Below are positions 24,831 to 33,289 of a stretch of 45,103 nt of DNA, one piece after another. Made by a program: the position numbers and the translations under genes. The stretch is from NCBI GenBank assembly GCA_025350645.1, contig JANXXM010000175.1, positions 1-45,103 of the forward strand, given 5' to 3'. The stretch comes from Ferruginibacter sp. Its GTDB lineage: Bacteria > Bacteroidota > Bacteroidia > Chitinophagales > Chitinophagaceae. The notes under the pieces are model-generated. The model saw only the letters and a list, made by a program, of their open reading frames with translations, was not told where the DNA came from and made no database searches. Position 1 is the first letter of the stretch. Every line of letters starts with the position of its first letter.

Positions 24831-27065
24831 ATGATAGCATTTTCCTATTTTTTATTAAAAGGTATTATTTGCTCCGCTGTTTTGTTTTGTTATTATTGGT
24901 TGCTGCTGCGCAATAAAGTTTTTCACGCATATAATCGTTTTTATTTACTGGCCATTGTGCTGCTGTCAATAACATTGCCCACTTTAAAAATTAATATTTT
25001 TAATGAGCCACAGGTACAGCAAACAAATTTGATAAAAATATTACAGATTGTTACTGCCAGCGATGATTTTATGGATGATATTATTATTGCTCCTGCAAAA
25101 CAACAGCTCACCTTAAAAGACATGCTACCATTTTTATACCTGCTAATAAGTGTGCTATTTTTTATACTGTTTTTGCAAATGTTTATAAAGATCCGTACCC
25201 TTTTAAAACAATACAAAAGCATATTGATAGAAGATATACATTTTGTAAATACTAATGCAGCAAGAGGCACCCCTTTTTCATTTTTAAAATATATTTTTTG
25301 GAACGAAAATATTGATATGCACAGCCCAACGGGCAGCCGTATTTTTCGCCATGAGATAGCGCATATACAGGAACGGCATACCTGGGATAAACTTTTTATA
25401 AACCTGGTACTTATCGTATTTTGGAGTAACCCCGTATTTTGGGTTATACGCAGAGAACTGAATATGATACACGAATTTATAGCTGATAAGAAAGCTGTAC
25501 AAGATGGCGATACCGCTGCATTTGCCACCATGATTCTCGCTGCCACCTATCCGCAACATTCTATTGCGATTGCAAATAATTTTTTTTATTCACCTATAAA
25601 ACGAAGACTCGCCATGATCACAAAAAACCAACACCCCCGCACAAATTACATTAGCCGGCTACTGGTGTTACCGCTTGCTGTACTGGTATTTGCTGCCTTT
25701 ACTTTAAAGGCAAGGCATTATAATGAACCAATAAAAAATGAAATAAAATCTAACGAAATTAATAGGGGCTTAACGGAAATTATAACCGTAGTAATAGATG
25801 CAGGCCATGGTGGCAAAGAGGGTGGTGCTTTTGCAGATGATGGTACCCAGGAGAAAGATGTTACACTGGCTTTAATCAAAAAAATAAAAGCGCTAAACAC
25901 CAATGATAAAATAAATATTATTCTTACCAGGGAAGATGATATTTACCAAGATCCGAGAGAGAGAGCAGCTTTTTCTCAAAAGTATAATGCAGATTTATTT
26001 GTGAGTATTCATTTAGACGTAGCAATTAAAAAAAATGACGACCATAGCGGTTTAAGTATTTTTACCAGTAATAGCGATGGTGATAAAGGGGAAAAGAGTA
26101 AACTATTTGCAAGCGTAGTTATTGGCCAGTTTAAAAACAATTTTAAATTATTAGTTGCAAATACAGCAATGCAAAGGCACAAGGGTATATGGGTACTGGA
26201 TGCCAATACGGTTCCAGCCATTTTAATAGAAGCTGGTTATATGTCCAACAAAAACGATTTGGCTTATTTAAAATCTGATGAAGGTCAGGAAACATTTGCA
26301 AAAAATATTTTGAATGCAATAAGCAATTTTGCGGCAAATAAAAATATTTATAAAACCAATATCGACAAAGGAGTGAGAGATACGCCTCCGCCTGCAGCAA
26401 CCATTTTGCCAAATGGCAATAGCATTAGTATAACCAAAGTGCCTGATACAATTGAAAACAAAGAACTTTTAAAACACCCACGGATAACTGATGTAACTAT
26501 TGATTTGGATAATAAGTATAAACCAGTATTACAGGGATTAATTTTAATAAACGGAAAGGAATACAATATTGAAGCATTAAATAATAAATTGATAAAAGGC
26601 GGTACAGCCACATTTTATAAAGCAGGCAACCCGCAATTAATAAAAAAGTTGGGAGAGAAGGCAAGAAAAGGGGCTATGATTATTGAGAATGCTGTAGTAT
26701 TAGAAGGAACCCCGGGTATAGAAAAATACAAAAATTCTCTACATGTAAAAATGGATTCTATTTATTTTGTAGATGCTAGCCAAAGAATAAAATACATTGA
26801 TTCTATTAAGGATGGCAAAGTAATCCCCACAAATTATTCATCTGCGCTCATAGTTATAAATGGAAAAATATCCAGCCAAAAAGCATTAAAGGATATACCT
26901 ACAAATAATATAAAAGATATTAAAGTATTAAAAGGAGCAGAAGCTACAAAAAAATATGGGAAAAATGCAACTAGTGGAGTTATAGAAATAAATACAAAAG
27001 CGGCTCCAATAGAAAAAGATAATGAAATTAAAATTGAAGGAAATGTTACGATTTCCAACCCATAA
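24831..27065 (+). CDS. M56 (BlaR1-like) membrane peptidase fused to an N-acetylmuramoyl-L-alanine amidase and a plug-like tail
   Basis: A 745-residue, three-part protein. The N-terminal M56 part has membrane helices (about 5-26, 36-55, 105-125, 190-210) and the zinc motif HEIAH at 174-178, with HEFIADKKA as third-ligand region. A further helix (about 275-295) leads to the periplasm. Next comes an Amidase_3 domain (about 318-500) with all expected zinc and catalytic residues: H326 (DAGHGG), E341, H394 (SIHLD) and E467 (LIEAGYMSN). The tail (about 540-745) has one degenerate and one good TonB-plug-like segment (IVINGKISS to GVIEINTK). The frame opens at a TTG at 24783, but the ATG at 24831 gives the usual M56 N-terminus. 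BlaR1 normally has a penicillin-binding sensor where the amidase sits. Confidence 0.9.
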   Translation: MIAFSYFLLKGIICSAVLFCYYWLLLRNKVFHAYNRFYLLAIVLLSITLPTLKINIFNEPQVQQTNLIKILQIVTASDDFMDDIIIAPAKQQLTLKDMLPFLYLLISVLFFILFLQMFIKIRTLLKQYKSILIEDIHFVNTNAARGTPFSFLKYIFWNENIDMHSPTGSRIFRHEIAHIQERHTWDKLFINLVLIVFWSNPVFWVIRRELNMIHEFIADKKAVQDGDTAAFATMILAATYPQHSIAIANNFFYSPIKRRLAMITKNQHPRTNYISRLLVLPLAVLVFAAFTLKARHYNEPIKNEIKSNEINRGLTEIITVVIDAGHGGKEGGAFADDGTQEKDVTLALIKKIKALNTNDKINIILTREDDIYQDPRERAAFSQKYNADLFVSIHLDVAIKKNDDHSGLSIFTSNSDGDKGEKSKLFASVVIGQFKNNFKLLVANTAMQRHKGIWVLDANTVPAILIEAGYMSNKNDLAYLKSDEGQETFAKNILNAISNFAANKNIYKTNIDKGVRDTPPPAATILPNGNSISITKVPDTIENKELLKHPRITDVTIDLDNKYKPVLQGLILINGKEYNIEALNNKLIKGGTATFYKAGNPQLIKKLGEKARKGAMIIENAVVLEGTPGIEKYKNSLHVKMDSIYFVDASQRIKYIDSIKDGKVIPTNYSSALIVINGKISSQKALKDIPTNNIKDIKVLKGAEATKKYGKNATSGVIEINTKAAPIEKDNEIKIEGNVTISNP

Positions 27066-27093
27066 TTTATTGCAAAAAACTTACCAATACCAT

Positions 27094-29886
27094 TTACATG
27101 CCCGGTGGTGATCCTCCCATCATTCTCATACCTCCGCCGGGCATTGTCATCTGCCCACCTTGTTGTGTACCACTAAATTTATTTAACCTAAGCACAAAGC
27201 TCAGCATAACATACCTACCCAGCCTGTTTGTTCGGGTATCGGTTATGGCGTTGCCAGTAACACTCCTGCTCACACTTATATTTTCGTTAAGCAAATCAAA
27301 AGCCTGCAATTTTAGAGAGGAGTTTTTCTTTTTAAACAATTGTTTTTCTAGTGTTGCGTTTATAATAAGCGGGTTTGCACTTACACTGTTTGCATAGCCG
27401 GAGTTTATGCTTTTATCCAGATCGTAACTAAAATTTACATCATGCTTAAAAAACATTCTCGATGAGTGAGTGATACTTATAGAATTGATTTTACTATTAT
27501 TATAGGAACTAAGGCTATATTTATTATCATTGAGCGAATAGTTAATACCGCCGCTGGTTTCCAGCCATTTTTTTATTTTATAATCTATAGAAAAACGCTG
27601 ACTGATCACAAAATTATTTCCTTTGTTTTTTTGAAAATTTAAGTAAGAAATATTATTATTGTAGTTGATGTTGCCACCAATATTAAAAACATATTTTCTG
27701 TTTTGCAATGGTTTGCTTACGGTATAAAATGCGTTTACATTATAATAGCCATTTGCGTTTAAATATCTCGTTTCCTGTATACCTCTATCCCGGGGTATAA
27801 TGTTGCTCACAATTTTATCTTTAGTAAACGATGCGCTTAGGTTACTAAAAAAAACATCGCCACTTACAAAATTAAAGTTGTTATAGCGCATGCTAAAAGT
27901 ATTGCTAAACTCCGGTTTAAGATCTGGATTACCTAATATAATATTTTGCCTGTTGCTATAATCATACACCGGCTGAGACTGTTGATAAGTGGGCTGGTTG
28001 GTGCTTCCATTGTAATTCAAATTAAAAGAACGGCTCCTGGAAAAATTGTAGGCTACCCGTATTACAGGAAAAAAGTTTACCAGGTTTTGTTTGTAACTGG
28101 TAGCATTTTTTGTAAATGAATTGCTTTCAATTGTAGCTGGCTGTATTGCAACACCAATAGTATAATTATATTTTTTTTGTACAGTTCTAAAATTTATTCC
28201 AAACCTGTTTGTAATATAAATATTTTCATAAATATTGGTGAGACTATCTACCAGTGTTTTTATATTACCGTTTACATCAAAGGTTTCTTTATCGTTTCTT
28301 ATAAATCTTTTGTTGAAGGCATAATTAAATTCCAGGCTTCTTTTTTTTGATAACTGTTCATTAAAAGATGCAGTTACACCATAATTGTGGTTATCATTAT
28401 TCTGCGAAATAAATTGATCTATTACCGGTAACCCTTGCGGGTAAGTGGTTTGGTTAAAAATATCATCAGTAGCATCTGTAGTGGATTTGCCAGCAGTAAA
28501 ATTTAAAGAAAGTGTTCTGCCCTTTTTGTGAAAGCGGTGATTGTATAAAATATTTCCGGAGTAATTGGGTGTTTTAGATTCGTTCATATCTGTATTAAAC
28601 CCAGTATTTATTACAGCACCTTTGTTATTAAAATAATTAAAGTCAGACCGGTAATTATCATTTATTTTTCGATAAGTAACCGTGGGGTTAAATTTTATAT
28701 AATTAAAAGAATCCACTTTATACTCTATATTAAAAGAAAAACGATGGTTATCTGTAATTGAATAATCCTTGTTGCTTTGGTTATTGGTAAATGTTTTTGT
28801 ACTGTCTGCCTGCACATTTTGTTGGTTAATATCTGCAATCAAGGTATTTGTTTTTTCAGAAAAACTATAACTGCCATACGCCGATATTTTGGGCGACCAG
28901 TCATCCCTGTAGTTTGCACCAATAGATTTCATAATGCCGATACCATCTGAATTACCGCCAAAAAAATTACTGCCACTGCCCCCACGTATACCGCCGAAAC
29001 TTCTCATCATGCTGCCTGCAATTGCCCCCATACCGCCTGGCAATGAACCAAAATCAAAAGTATTTGCATTGGTATTATTTATATTACCCGTTAATGATAA
29101 TTGCTGATTGCCTTTAAATTTATTTACGGAGAGTGAAGCCAGGTAACGATCCTGCGTTCCAGCTCCTGCAGAGGCTGTCCCAAAATATCCTTTATTTTTA
29201 TCCTTTTTTAATTGTATGTTCAACGTTTTAGTAGGGTCACCATCTTTTACCCCGGTAAATGCAGACTGGTCTCCATAGTCATCAATGATCTGAATTTTAT
29301 CAACCATATCGGCATTCAAATCTCTGGTAGCCGTTTTTACATCTCCGCCAAAAAATTCTTTCCCATTCACTTTTACTTTGGTTACTTCTTTTCCCTGTGC
29401 CGTTATTTTTCCATCTTTATCTACCTGCACGCCCGGCAGGTTTTTTATGATGGCTTCTACATTATCATTTTTGCGATACATGGTACTGTCTACTTTATAC
29501 GATACCGTATCTTCTTTTATTTGTACCCTGCTGCTTTCCAGCGTTACGGTTTCCAGCATATTATCGCCAGGTGTCATAATAATATCCGGTATCACTGCCT
29601 CTCCTTTTGCCGCAGTATTATCGTATACATCATTAAATTTTTTGTACCCGATATACGAAATAATGATACCTGTTTTACCCGGCTTTACATTTAAAAAACG
29701 ATAAACACCTTTTATATTAGTAATAGAGCGAAGCGTGTCTTTACCACCAGCTGTGTATAATAAAACAGTAGCATTCTGCAAGGGTTTGCCATCATCAATT
29801 TTGGCTGTACCGCTTATAGTTACTGTATTTTGAGCTTGTACCAGCATAGAAATTAAAATAGCAAGAAGGGTAAAAATAAATTTCAT
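27094..29886 (-). CDS. Outer membrane beta-barrel protein with carboxypeptidase-regulatory and plug domains (second copy)
   Basis: A 930-residue protein with a signal peptide (MKFIFTLLAILISMLVQAQ), a carboxypeptidase-regulatory-like domain (about 20-110), a plug region (PGVQVDKDGKITAQGK, KEFFGGDVKTATRDL) and a long barrel. The architecture is the same as the protein at 3946-6717. Two Gly/Met-rich segments stand out: a loop near 285-315 (GGMGAIAGSMMRSFGG) and a C-terminal tail after the last barrel strand (MPGGGMRMMGGSPPGM). No GLPGLI or SusD gene is adjacent. It converges with the M56-amidase gene with a 28-bp gap. A promoter element lies at 29916-29923. Ligand unknown. Confidence 0.87.
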   Translation of the reverse strand: MKFIFTLLAILISMLVQAQNTVTISGTAKIDDGKPLQNATVLLYTAGGKDTLRSITNIKGVYRFLNVKPGKTGIIISYIGYKKFNDVYDNTAAKGEAVIPDIIMTPGDNMLETVTLESSRVQIKEDTVSYKVDSTMYRKNDNVEAIIKNLPGVQVDKDGKITAQGKEVTKVKVNGKEFFGGDVKTATRDLNADMVDKIQIIDDYGDQSAFTGVKDGDPTKTLNIQLKKDKNKGYFGTASAGAGTQDRYLASLSVNKFKGNQQLSLTGNINNTNANTFDFGSLPGGMGAIAGSMMRSFGGIRGGSGSNFFGGNSDGIGIMKSIGANYRDDWSPKISAYGSYSFSEKTNTLIADINQQNVQADSTKTFTNNQSNKDYSITDNHRFSFNIEYKVDSFNYIKFNPTVTYRKINDNYRSDFNYFNNKGAVINTGFNTDMNESKTPNYSGNILYNHRFHKKGRTLSLNFTAGKSTTDATDDIFNQTTYPQGLPVIDQFISQNNDNHNYGVTASFNEQLSKKRSLEFNYAFNKRFIRNDKETFDVNGNIKTLVDSLTNIYENIYITNRFGINFRTVQKKYNYTIGVAIQPATIESNSFTKNATSYKQNLVNFFPVIRVAYNFSRSRSFNLNYNGSTNQPTYQQSQPVYDYSNRQNIILGNPDLKPEFSNTFSMRYNNFNFVSGDVFFSNLSASFTKDKIVSNIIPRDRGIQETRYLNANGYYNVNAFYTVSKPLQNRKYVFNIGGNINYNNNISYLNFQKNKGNNFVISQRFSIDYKIKKWLETSGGINYSLNDNKYSLSSYNNSKINSISITHSSRMFFKHDVNFSYDLDKSINSGYANSVSANPLIINATLEKQLFKKKNSSLKLQAFDLLNENISVSRSVTGNAITDTRTNRLGRYVMLSFVLRLNKFSGTQQGGQMTMPGGGMRMMGGSPPGM

Positions 29887-29915
29887 GAAATTATTTTAGC
29901 ATTTAATAAGAAACA

Positions 29916-29923
29916 CAAAAATA
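29916..29923 (-). promoter_or_regulatory. Promoter -7 element TATTTTTG of the second barrel gene
   Basis: TAnnTTTG on the minus strand, 29 bases before the ATG at 29886. No clear -33 element was found. Confidence 0.45.
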
Positions 29924-29975
29924 CATATACGGAAGCATTCGTAGATACCGTTTGTAATAAATATAAACCGAAAGA

Positions 29976-31031
29976 CTATTGTTTTTTAAACCCTTTAATA
30001 AAATCTACCATTATTTTATTGAAGGCAGCAGCTTCACCAAATAAAAAATGATGCTTTACCGGTAGCGCAAATATGGGATAGGATAACAATTCTTTTTCGA
30101 ATTTCTGTAACCGCACGGCATCTTTTTCTGTGGTTACAATTATTTTATTTTCTGCTGGCAGTTTTTCAAAATGCTTTTTTATGTCTTTTAAATCGCCGCT
30201 GTTAAATATATGATGATCCGGATAGCGCAGCATATCATAACTCTTTACGTGCTTTGTCAAAAAATTTTTTAAAGGCCGGGGGTTCGCAATACCGGTTATG
30301 AGCAACGCATCATGGGCAATATTAATATCAGTTTTTTCGCTATTAAAAAGATGATAAGGCCTGCCATATAATATTGCTGTAAAAAATAATTTTTGTTGCG
30401 GCAAAATCTTTAATTCTTTTTCAATTATCTTTTTTTCCTCTTCAGTTAAATCGGTTTTGCATTTTGTTACAATAATAATGTCTGCCCGGGTGCTGCTTTT
30501 TTTTATATCTCTTAAATCACCCGATGGCATCATCAGATCTCTGCTATAGCGGTTTCCATACTCTGTAAGCAAAATATTCAGGCCGGCTTTTACCTGCCTG
30601 TGCTGGAAAGCATCATCTAAAATAATAACTTCCGTTGCTGGCCTTTCGTGTAGTAATTGTGGTATTGCTACCAGCCGCTCTTCTCCTACAGCCACTGTTA
30701 CGTTTTTAAATTTTTGGTGAAACTGCATGGGCTCATCACCAATATCCAATGCAGTAGAAGCATCGCCGGCTACAGTAAACCCTTTTGTTTTTCGTTTATA
30801 CCCACGGCTAAGCGTAGCCGTTTTAAAATCGTTTTGCAGCAGCTCCATTAAATATTCCGTCATGGGAGTTTTGCCGGTGCCGCCAGTAGCAAGGTTTCCC
30901 ACACAAATTAAAGGAAAATTAAAACTGGTGGAACGCAATATATTTTTATCAAACAAAAAATTGCGCACCCATACTACCGCACCATACACAAGCGAAACAG
31001 GAAACAAAAGATATCGGAAACTTTTAAGCAA
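29976..31031 (-). CDS. lpxK: Tetraacyldisaccharide 4'-kinase
   Basis: Inner-membrane-associated kinase that phosphorylates the 4' position of the lipid A disaccharide. The N-terminal hydrophobic helix is typical. The P-loop lies in GNLATGGTGKTPM (about 45-57), and the later segments TLSRGYKRKTKGF and VIILDDAFQHRQV are LpxK hallmarks. The length of 351 residues is normal. It follows the 5-formyl-THF cyclo-ligase gene by 10 bp, so the two are co-transcribed. It shows that the organism makes lipid A. Confidence 0.96.
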   Translation of the reverse strand: MLKSFRYLLFPVSLVYGAVVWVRNFLFDKNILRSTSFNFPLICVGNLATGGTGKTPMTEYLMELLQNDFKTATLSRGYKRKTKGFTVAGDASTALDIGDEPMQFHQKFKNVTVAVGEERLVAIPQLLHERPATEVIILDDAFQHRQVKAGLNILLTEYGNRYSRDLMMPSGDLRDIKKSSTRADIIIVTKCKTDLTEEEKKIIEKELKILPQQKLFFTAILYGRPYHLFNSEKTDINIAHDALLITGIANPRPLKNFLTKHVKSYDMLRYPDHHIFNSGDLKDIKKHFEKLPAENKIIVTTEKDAVRLQKFEKELLSYPIFALPVKHHFLFGEAAAFNKIMVDFIKGFKKQ

Positions 31032-31041
31032 ATTGAAAATT

Positions 31042-31608
31042 TTAAAACTGATAAATACGATCTGGTGTTATGCAAATGTCCATTTTTTCATCAAAGTTAT
31101 TTGTGTCTTCAATTTCATCAGCATCAAAAAAACTAAAACCAATTTTAATAGTTTGCGGGCGGCATTTTTTTATGAAGTTGTCATAGTAACCTTTACCATA
31201 ACCCACCCTGTAGCCGATTACATCAAATGCAAGCAAGGGTAAAATCATTAACCCTACTGCCTCCGGTGCAGTTTCTTTACCATTTATAGGTTCATCTATT
31301 TCGTATTCGTTCCGCTCAAATAACGTATCTTCTTTTACTGCAAAAATATTTAAGTTGTTATGTATTTTATCTGCAACCGGATATAACAATGTGGTGGCCG
31401 GGTTTTTAAAAAAACAATATTCTTCTATTAAAATAGGGTTGTATTCGTTCATCGTTTCTATAGGAGCATAAGTCATCAGCATATCAGGTATTTTCAGGTG
31501 CAGGCTTTGAAACTGTATCAGCATCAAATCTTCCAACCTGCTTTTTGTGGCCGGAGAAAGAGCTGTTCTTTTCTCTTTATATAATTTACGCAGTTTACTT
31601 TTTGTCAT
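31042..31608 (-). CDS. 5-formyltetrahydrofolate cyclo-ligase
   Basis: Cytoplasmic ATP-dependent enzyme converting 5-formyl-THF to 5,10-methenyl-THF. The 188 residues show the basic N-terminus KSKLRKLYKEKRTALS, which contacts ATP, the LPLLAFDVIGYRVGYGKGYYD signature near 145-165 and a C-terminal ICITPDRIYQF. It is upstream of and nearly contiguous with lpxK. A palindromic element and 179 bp separate it from rsmD, the next gene upstream on this strand. Confidence 0.94.
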   Translation of the reverse strand: MTKSKLRKLYKEKRTALSPATKSRLEDLMLIQFQSLHLKIPDMLMTYAPIETMNEYNPILIEEYCFFKNPATTLLYPVADKIHNNLNIFAVKEDTLFERNEYEIDEPINGKETAPEAVGLMILPLLAFDVIGYRVGYGKGYYDNFIKKCRPQTIKIGFSFFDADEIEDTNNFDEKMDICITPDRIYQF

Positions 31609-31668
31609 TAAAAATTATTTACATTTTTATTTTGCGCTTTCGCCAGCAACAAAAATTCAGCATTTGTT

Positions 31669-31748
31669 CGGGCTATTCGCTTCAATCTTTTTTGTTTCCG
31701 CAAAGGCCGGAAAACAAAAAAGGATTTCCGCTGCTATCCCGCAGCCCG
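31669..31748. repeat. Palindromic intergenic element between rsmD and the cyclo-ligase gene
   Basis: A nested palindrome about 80 bp long. The outer arms cgggct (31669-31674) and agcccg (31743-31748) pair. The inner hairpin pairs 31687-31700 with 31708-31722 over about 13 bp with one bulged A and a seven-base loop. Between them lie related blocks CGCTtcaATC and CCGCTgctATCCC. It is richer in GC than its surroundings and non-coding. From memory it resembles dispersed palindromes common in Bacteroidota intergenic regions; this is untested. It may also form a terminator or processing site. Confidence 0.7.
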
Positions 31749-31787
31749 TAAGCAGTTTAACATTTTTAGCAACAGAGATTCGAAATA

Positions 31788-32327
31788 TTACTCATTAATA
31801 AACGTACTAAATATAGTTGTACCATAATTTCTTTCCGTCACATAAAAATCAAATTTCCTGTAATCATTGCGGGGCGTATGTTCCAGCACAAATCTACCGC
31901 CGGGTTTTAGCAGTTTTTTTTCAAAAATAAACCTCGGTAAATCATCAATAGTGGCAAGTGCATAAGGCGGACCTGCAAAAATAAAATCGTATTTTTCAGT
32001 ACAGCTTTTTATAAAACCAAATACTTCAGACTTTATAATTTTAAAGTTTTCCAAACGCAGTGTTTCAGCGGTTTGTTTAATAAAGTCGTACATCTTGTTA
32101 TCTTTCTCCACAATGGTAATATCCGGCACTCCCCTGCTGGCTAGCTCATAACTTATGCAACCGGTGCCGCCAAAAAGATCCAGCGTTTTAAGGTCTTCAA
32201 AGTCTAATTGGTTTTGTAGTACATTAAATAAACCCTCCTTTGCAATATCGGTTGTGGGCCTGGTATGCGGCATATTTGCAGGTGGAGAAATTCGTCTTCC
32301 ACCATGTATACCGCTTATTATACGCAT
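31788..32327 (-). CDS. rsmD: 16S rRNA (guanine(966)-N(2))-methyltransferase RsmD
   Basis: SAM-dependent methyltransferase acting on the 30S subunit. The 179 residues begin MRIISGIHGGRRI, with the conserved TRPTTDIAKEGLFN segment. SAM motif I is DLFGGTG (50-56) and motif II is VEKD. Motif IV, expected as DPPY/DPPF, reads GPPY (119-122) in FIFAGPPYAL: the aspartate that normally supports amino-group methylation is a glycine. The rest of the fold is intact, so it is annotated as RsmD with that caveat. It overlaps the DUF3822 gene by 10 bp. Confidence 0.9.
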   Translation of the reverse strand: MRIISGIHGGRRISPPANMPHTRPTTDIAKEGLFNVLQNQLDFEDLKTLDLFGGTGCISYELASRGVPDITIVEKDNKMYDFIKQTAETLRLENFKIIKSEVFGFIKSCTEKYDFIFAGPPYALATIDDLPRFIFEKKLLKPGGRFVLEHTPRNDYRKFDFYVTERNYGTTIFSTFINE

Positions 32328-33142
32328 TGTGCAAGCTCGGTTAAGTGTGTGTAAAAATGATGCGGATGTTCGTTTAATTTATCTGCTAACAAAACATTGT
32401 GAGGCAATTCTTTTAAATAAATATTTAAAAAGTATTTATAAATTTCTTCGTACAATGCAGAGTTGAGTGCTATCATACCACTTAATAATAATTTTATTTC
32501 AGCTGGTGCTACATCAAATTGCTTACATACATTCAATAAATAAAATACTACATTAGCTGGTGCTGTGTAATCAAAGTATTGTACAATTTGCAGTTTATTA
32601 TTTTTGTATAACGTGAGCCTTATAGTAGTGTGGTACACCAGGCAATCCATAATATTTGCTTCTCCGGTATTTTTTATTTGTGCCACAGCATGTTTTACAT
32701 CAACATTGCCAAATTCAATATTCATTAATGACAAAGCTTTTTGCGGCACCCGGTACACAACTTTTATATCAGCATTTTGCATGTTTTCATCAAAGCATAT
32801 TTTTCGCTTATCTTCTCCAAAAAGAAGGTTGCAGATATTTTCTTTTTGCTGCTGCACAAAATAGTTTTCCGGCAGTAATGCTATTTCTTTAACATTATAA
32901 AATAATTTTTTGGATGCAAATTTTTTGTGCAAAATAGTTTCGCTTTTAAATATACTTTCAATCGTTTCTGCAAGGTCATTTATATAAAGACTTTTATCAA
33001 AATTAAAAGTATAAAAGCCATGCAGGGTAAACGGATGTTTTTCAAATATTAAAAAAGAAACTTCGTCCCCACCTACTTCTGCCAATAAATGAAATGCAGA
33101 AAAATCAGTAAGCTGTGGTGGTATTTTAAACGCAATGTTCAT
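32318..33142 (-). CDS. DUF3822 family protein
   Basis: A 274-residue cytoplasmic protein without signal peptide or membrane segments. It matches the DUF3822 pattern, with conserved blocks near LLPENYFV and VYRVPQKAL and a central DCLVYHTTIRLTLYKN strand pair. The family is found next to rsmD in many Bacteroidota, as here, where it overlaps rsmD by 10 bp and is translated first. The function is unknown. The fold may resemble actin-like ATPases, but I see no clear phosphate-binding motif. Confidence 0.85.
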   Translation of the reverse strand: MNIAFKIPPQLTDFSAFHLLAEVGGDEVSFLIFEKHPFTLHGFYTFNFDKSLYINDLAETIESIFKSETILHKKFASKKLFYNVKEIALLPENYFVQQQKENICNLLFGEDKRKICFDENMQNADIKVVYRVPQKALSLMNIEFGNVDVKHAVAQIKNTGEANIMDCLVYHTTIRLTLYKNNKLQIVQYFDYTAPANVVFYLLNVCKQFDVAPAEIKLLLSGMIALNSALYEEIYKYFLNIYLKELPHNVLLADKLNEHPHHFYTHLTELAQCV

Positions 33143-33273
33143 GTGGTTTATTTATTTTATTATCGCTCCTATTTCGTTATATAACTGGTTCACCCAATAT
33201 CAATAAATATATACCCGAGCTATAAAATTTTAGTTATTGATTTTATCAATGAATTTAGGCAGGCAAAATAAGA

Positions 33274-33281
33274 TATTTTTG
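33274..33281 (+). promoter_or_regulatory. Promoter -7 element TATTTTTG of the MATE gene
   Basis: TAnnTTTG match ending eight bases before the ATG at 33290. A 15-base dyad, attgat-ttt-atcaat, lies just upstream at 33236-33250 and could be an operator. Confidence 0.5.
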
Positions 33282-33289
33282 CTGACTTT

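Noticed and set aside
24407-27065. Classical beta-lactam resistance operon
   Set aside because: No beta-lactamase gene is adjacent and the M56 protein lacks the penicillin-binding sensor domain.
27094-29886. SusC of a SusCD polysaccharide utilisation locus
   Set aside because: No SusD-like lipoprotein or glycoside hydrolase cluster is adjacent, and the barrel is of the OMP_b-brl_3 type with a carboxypeptidase-regulatory domain.
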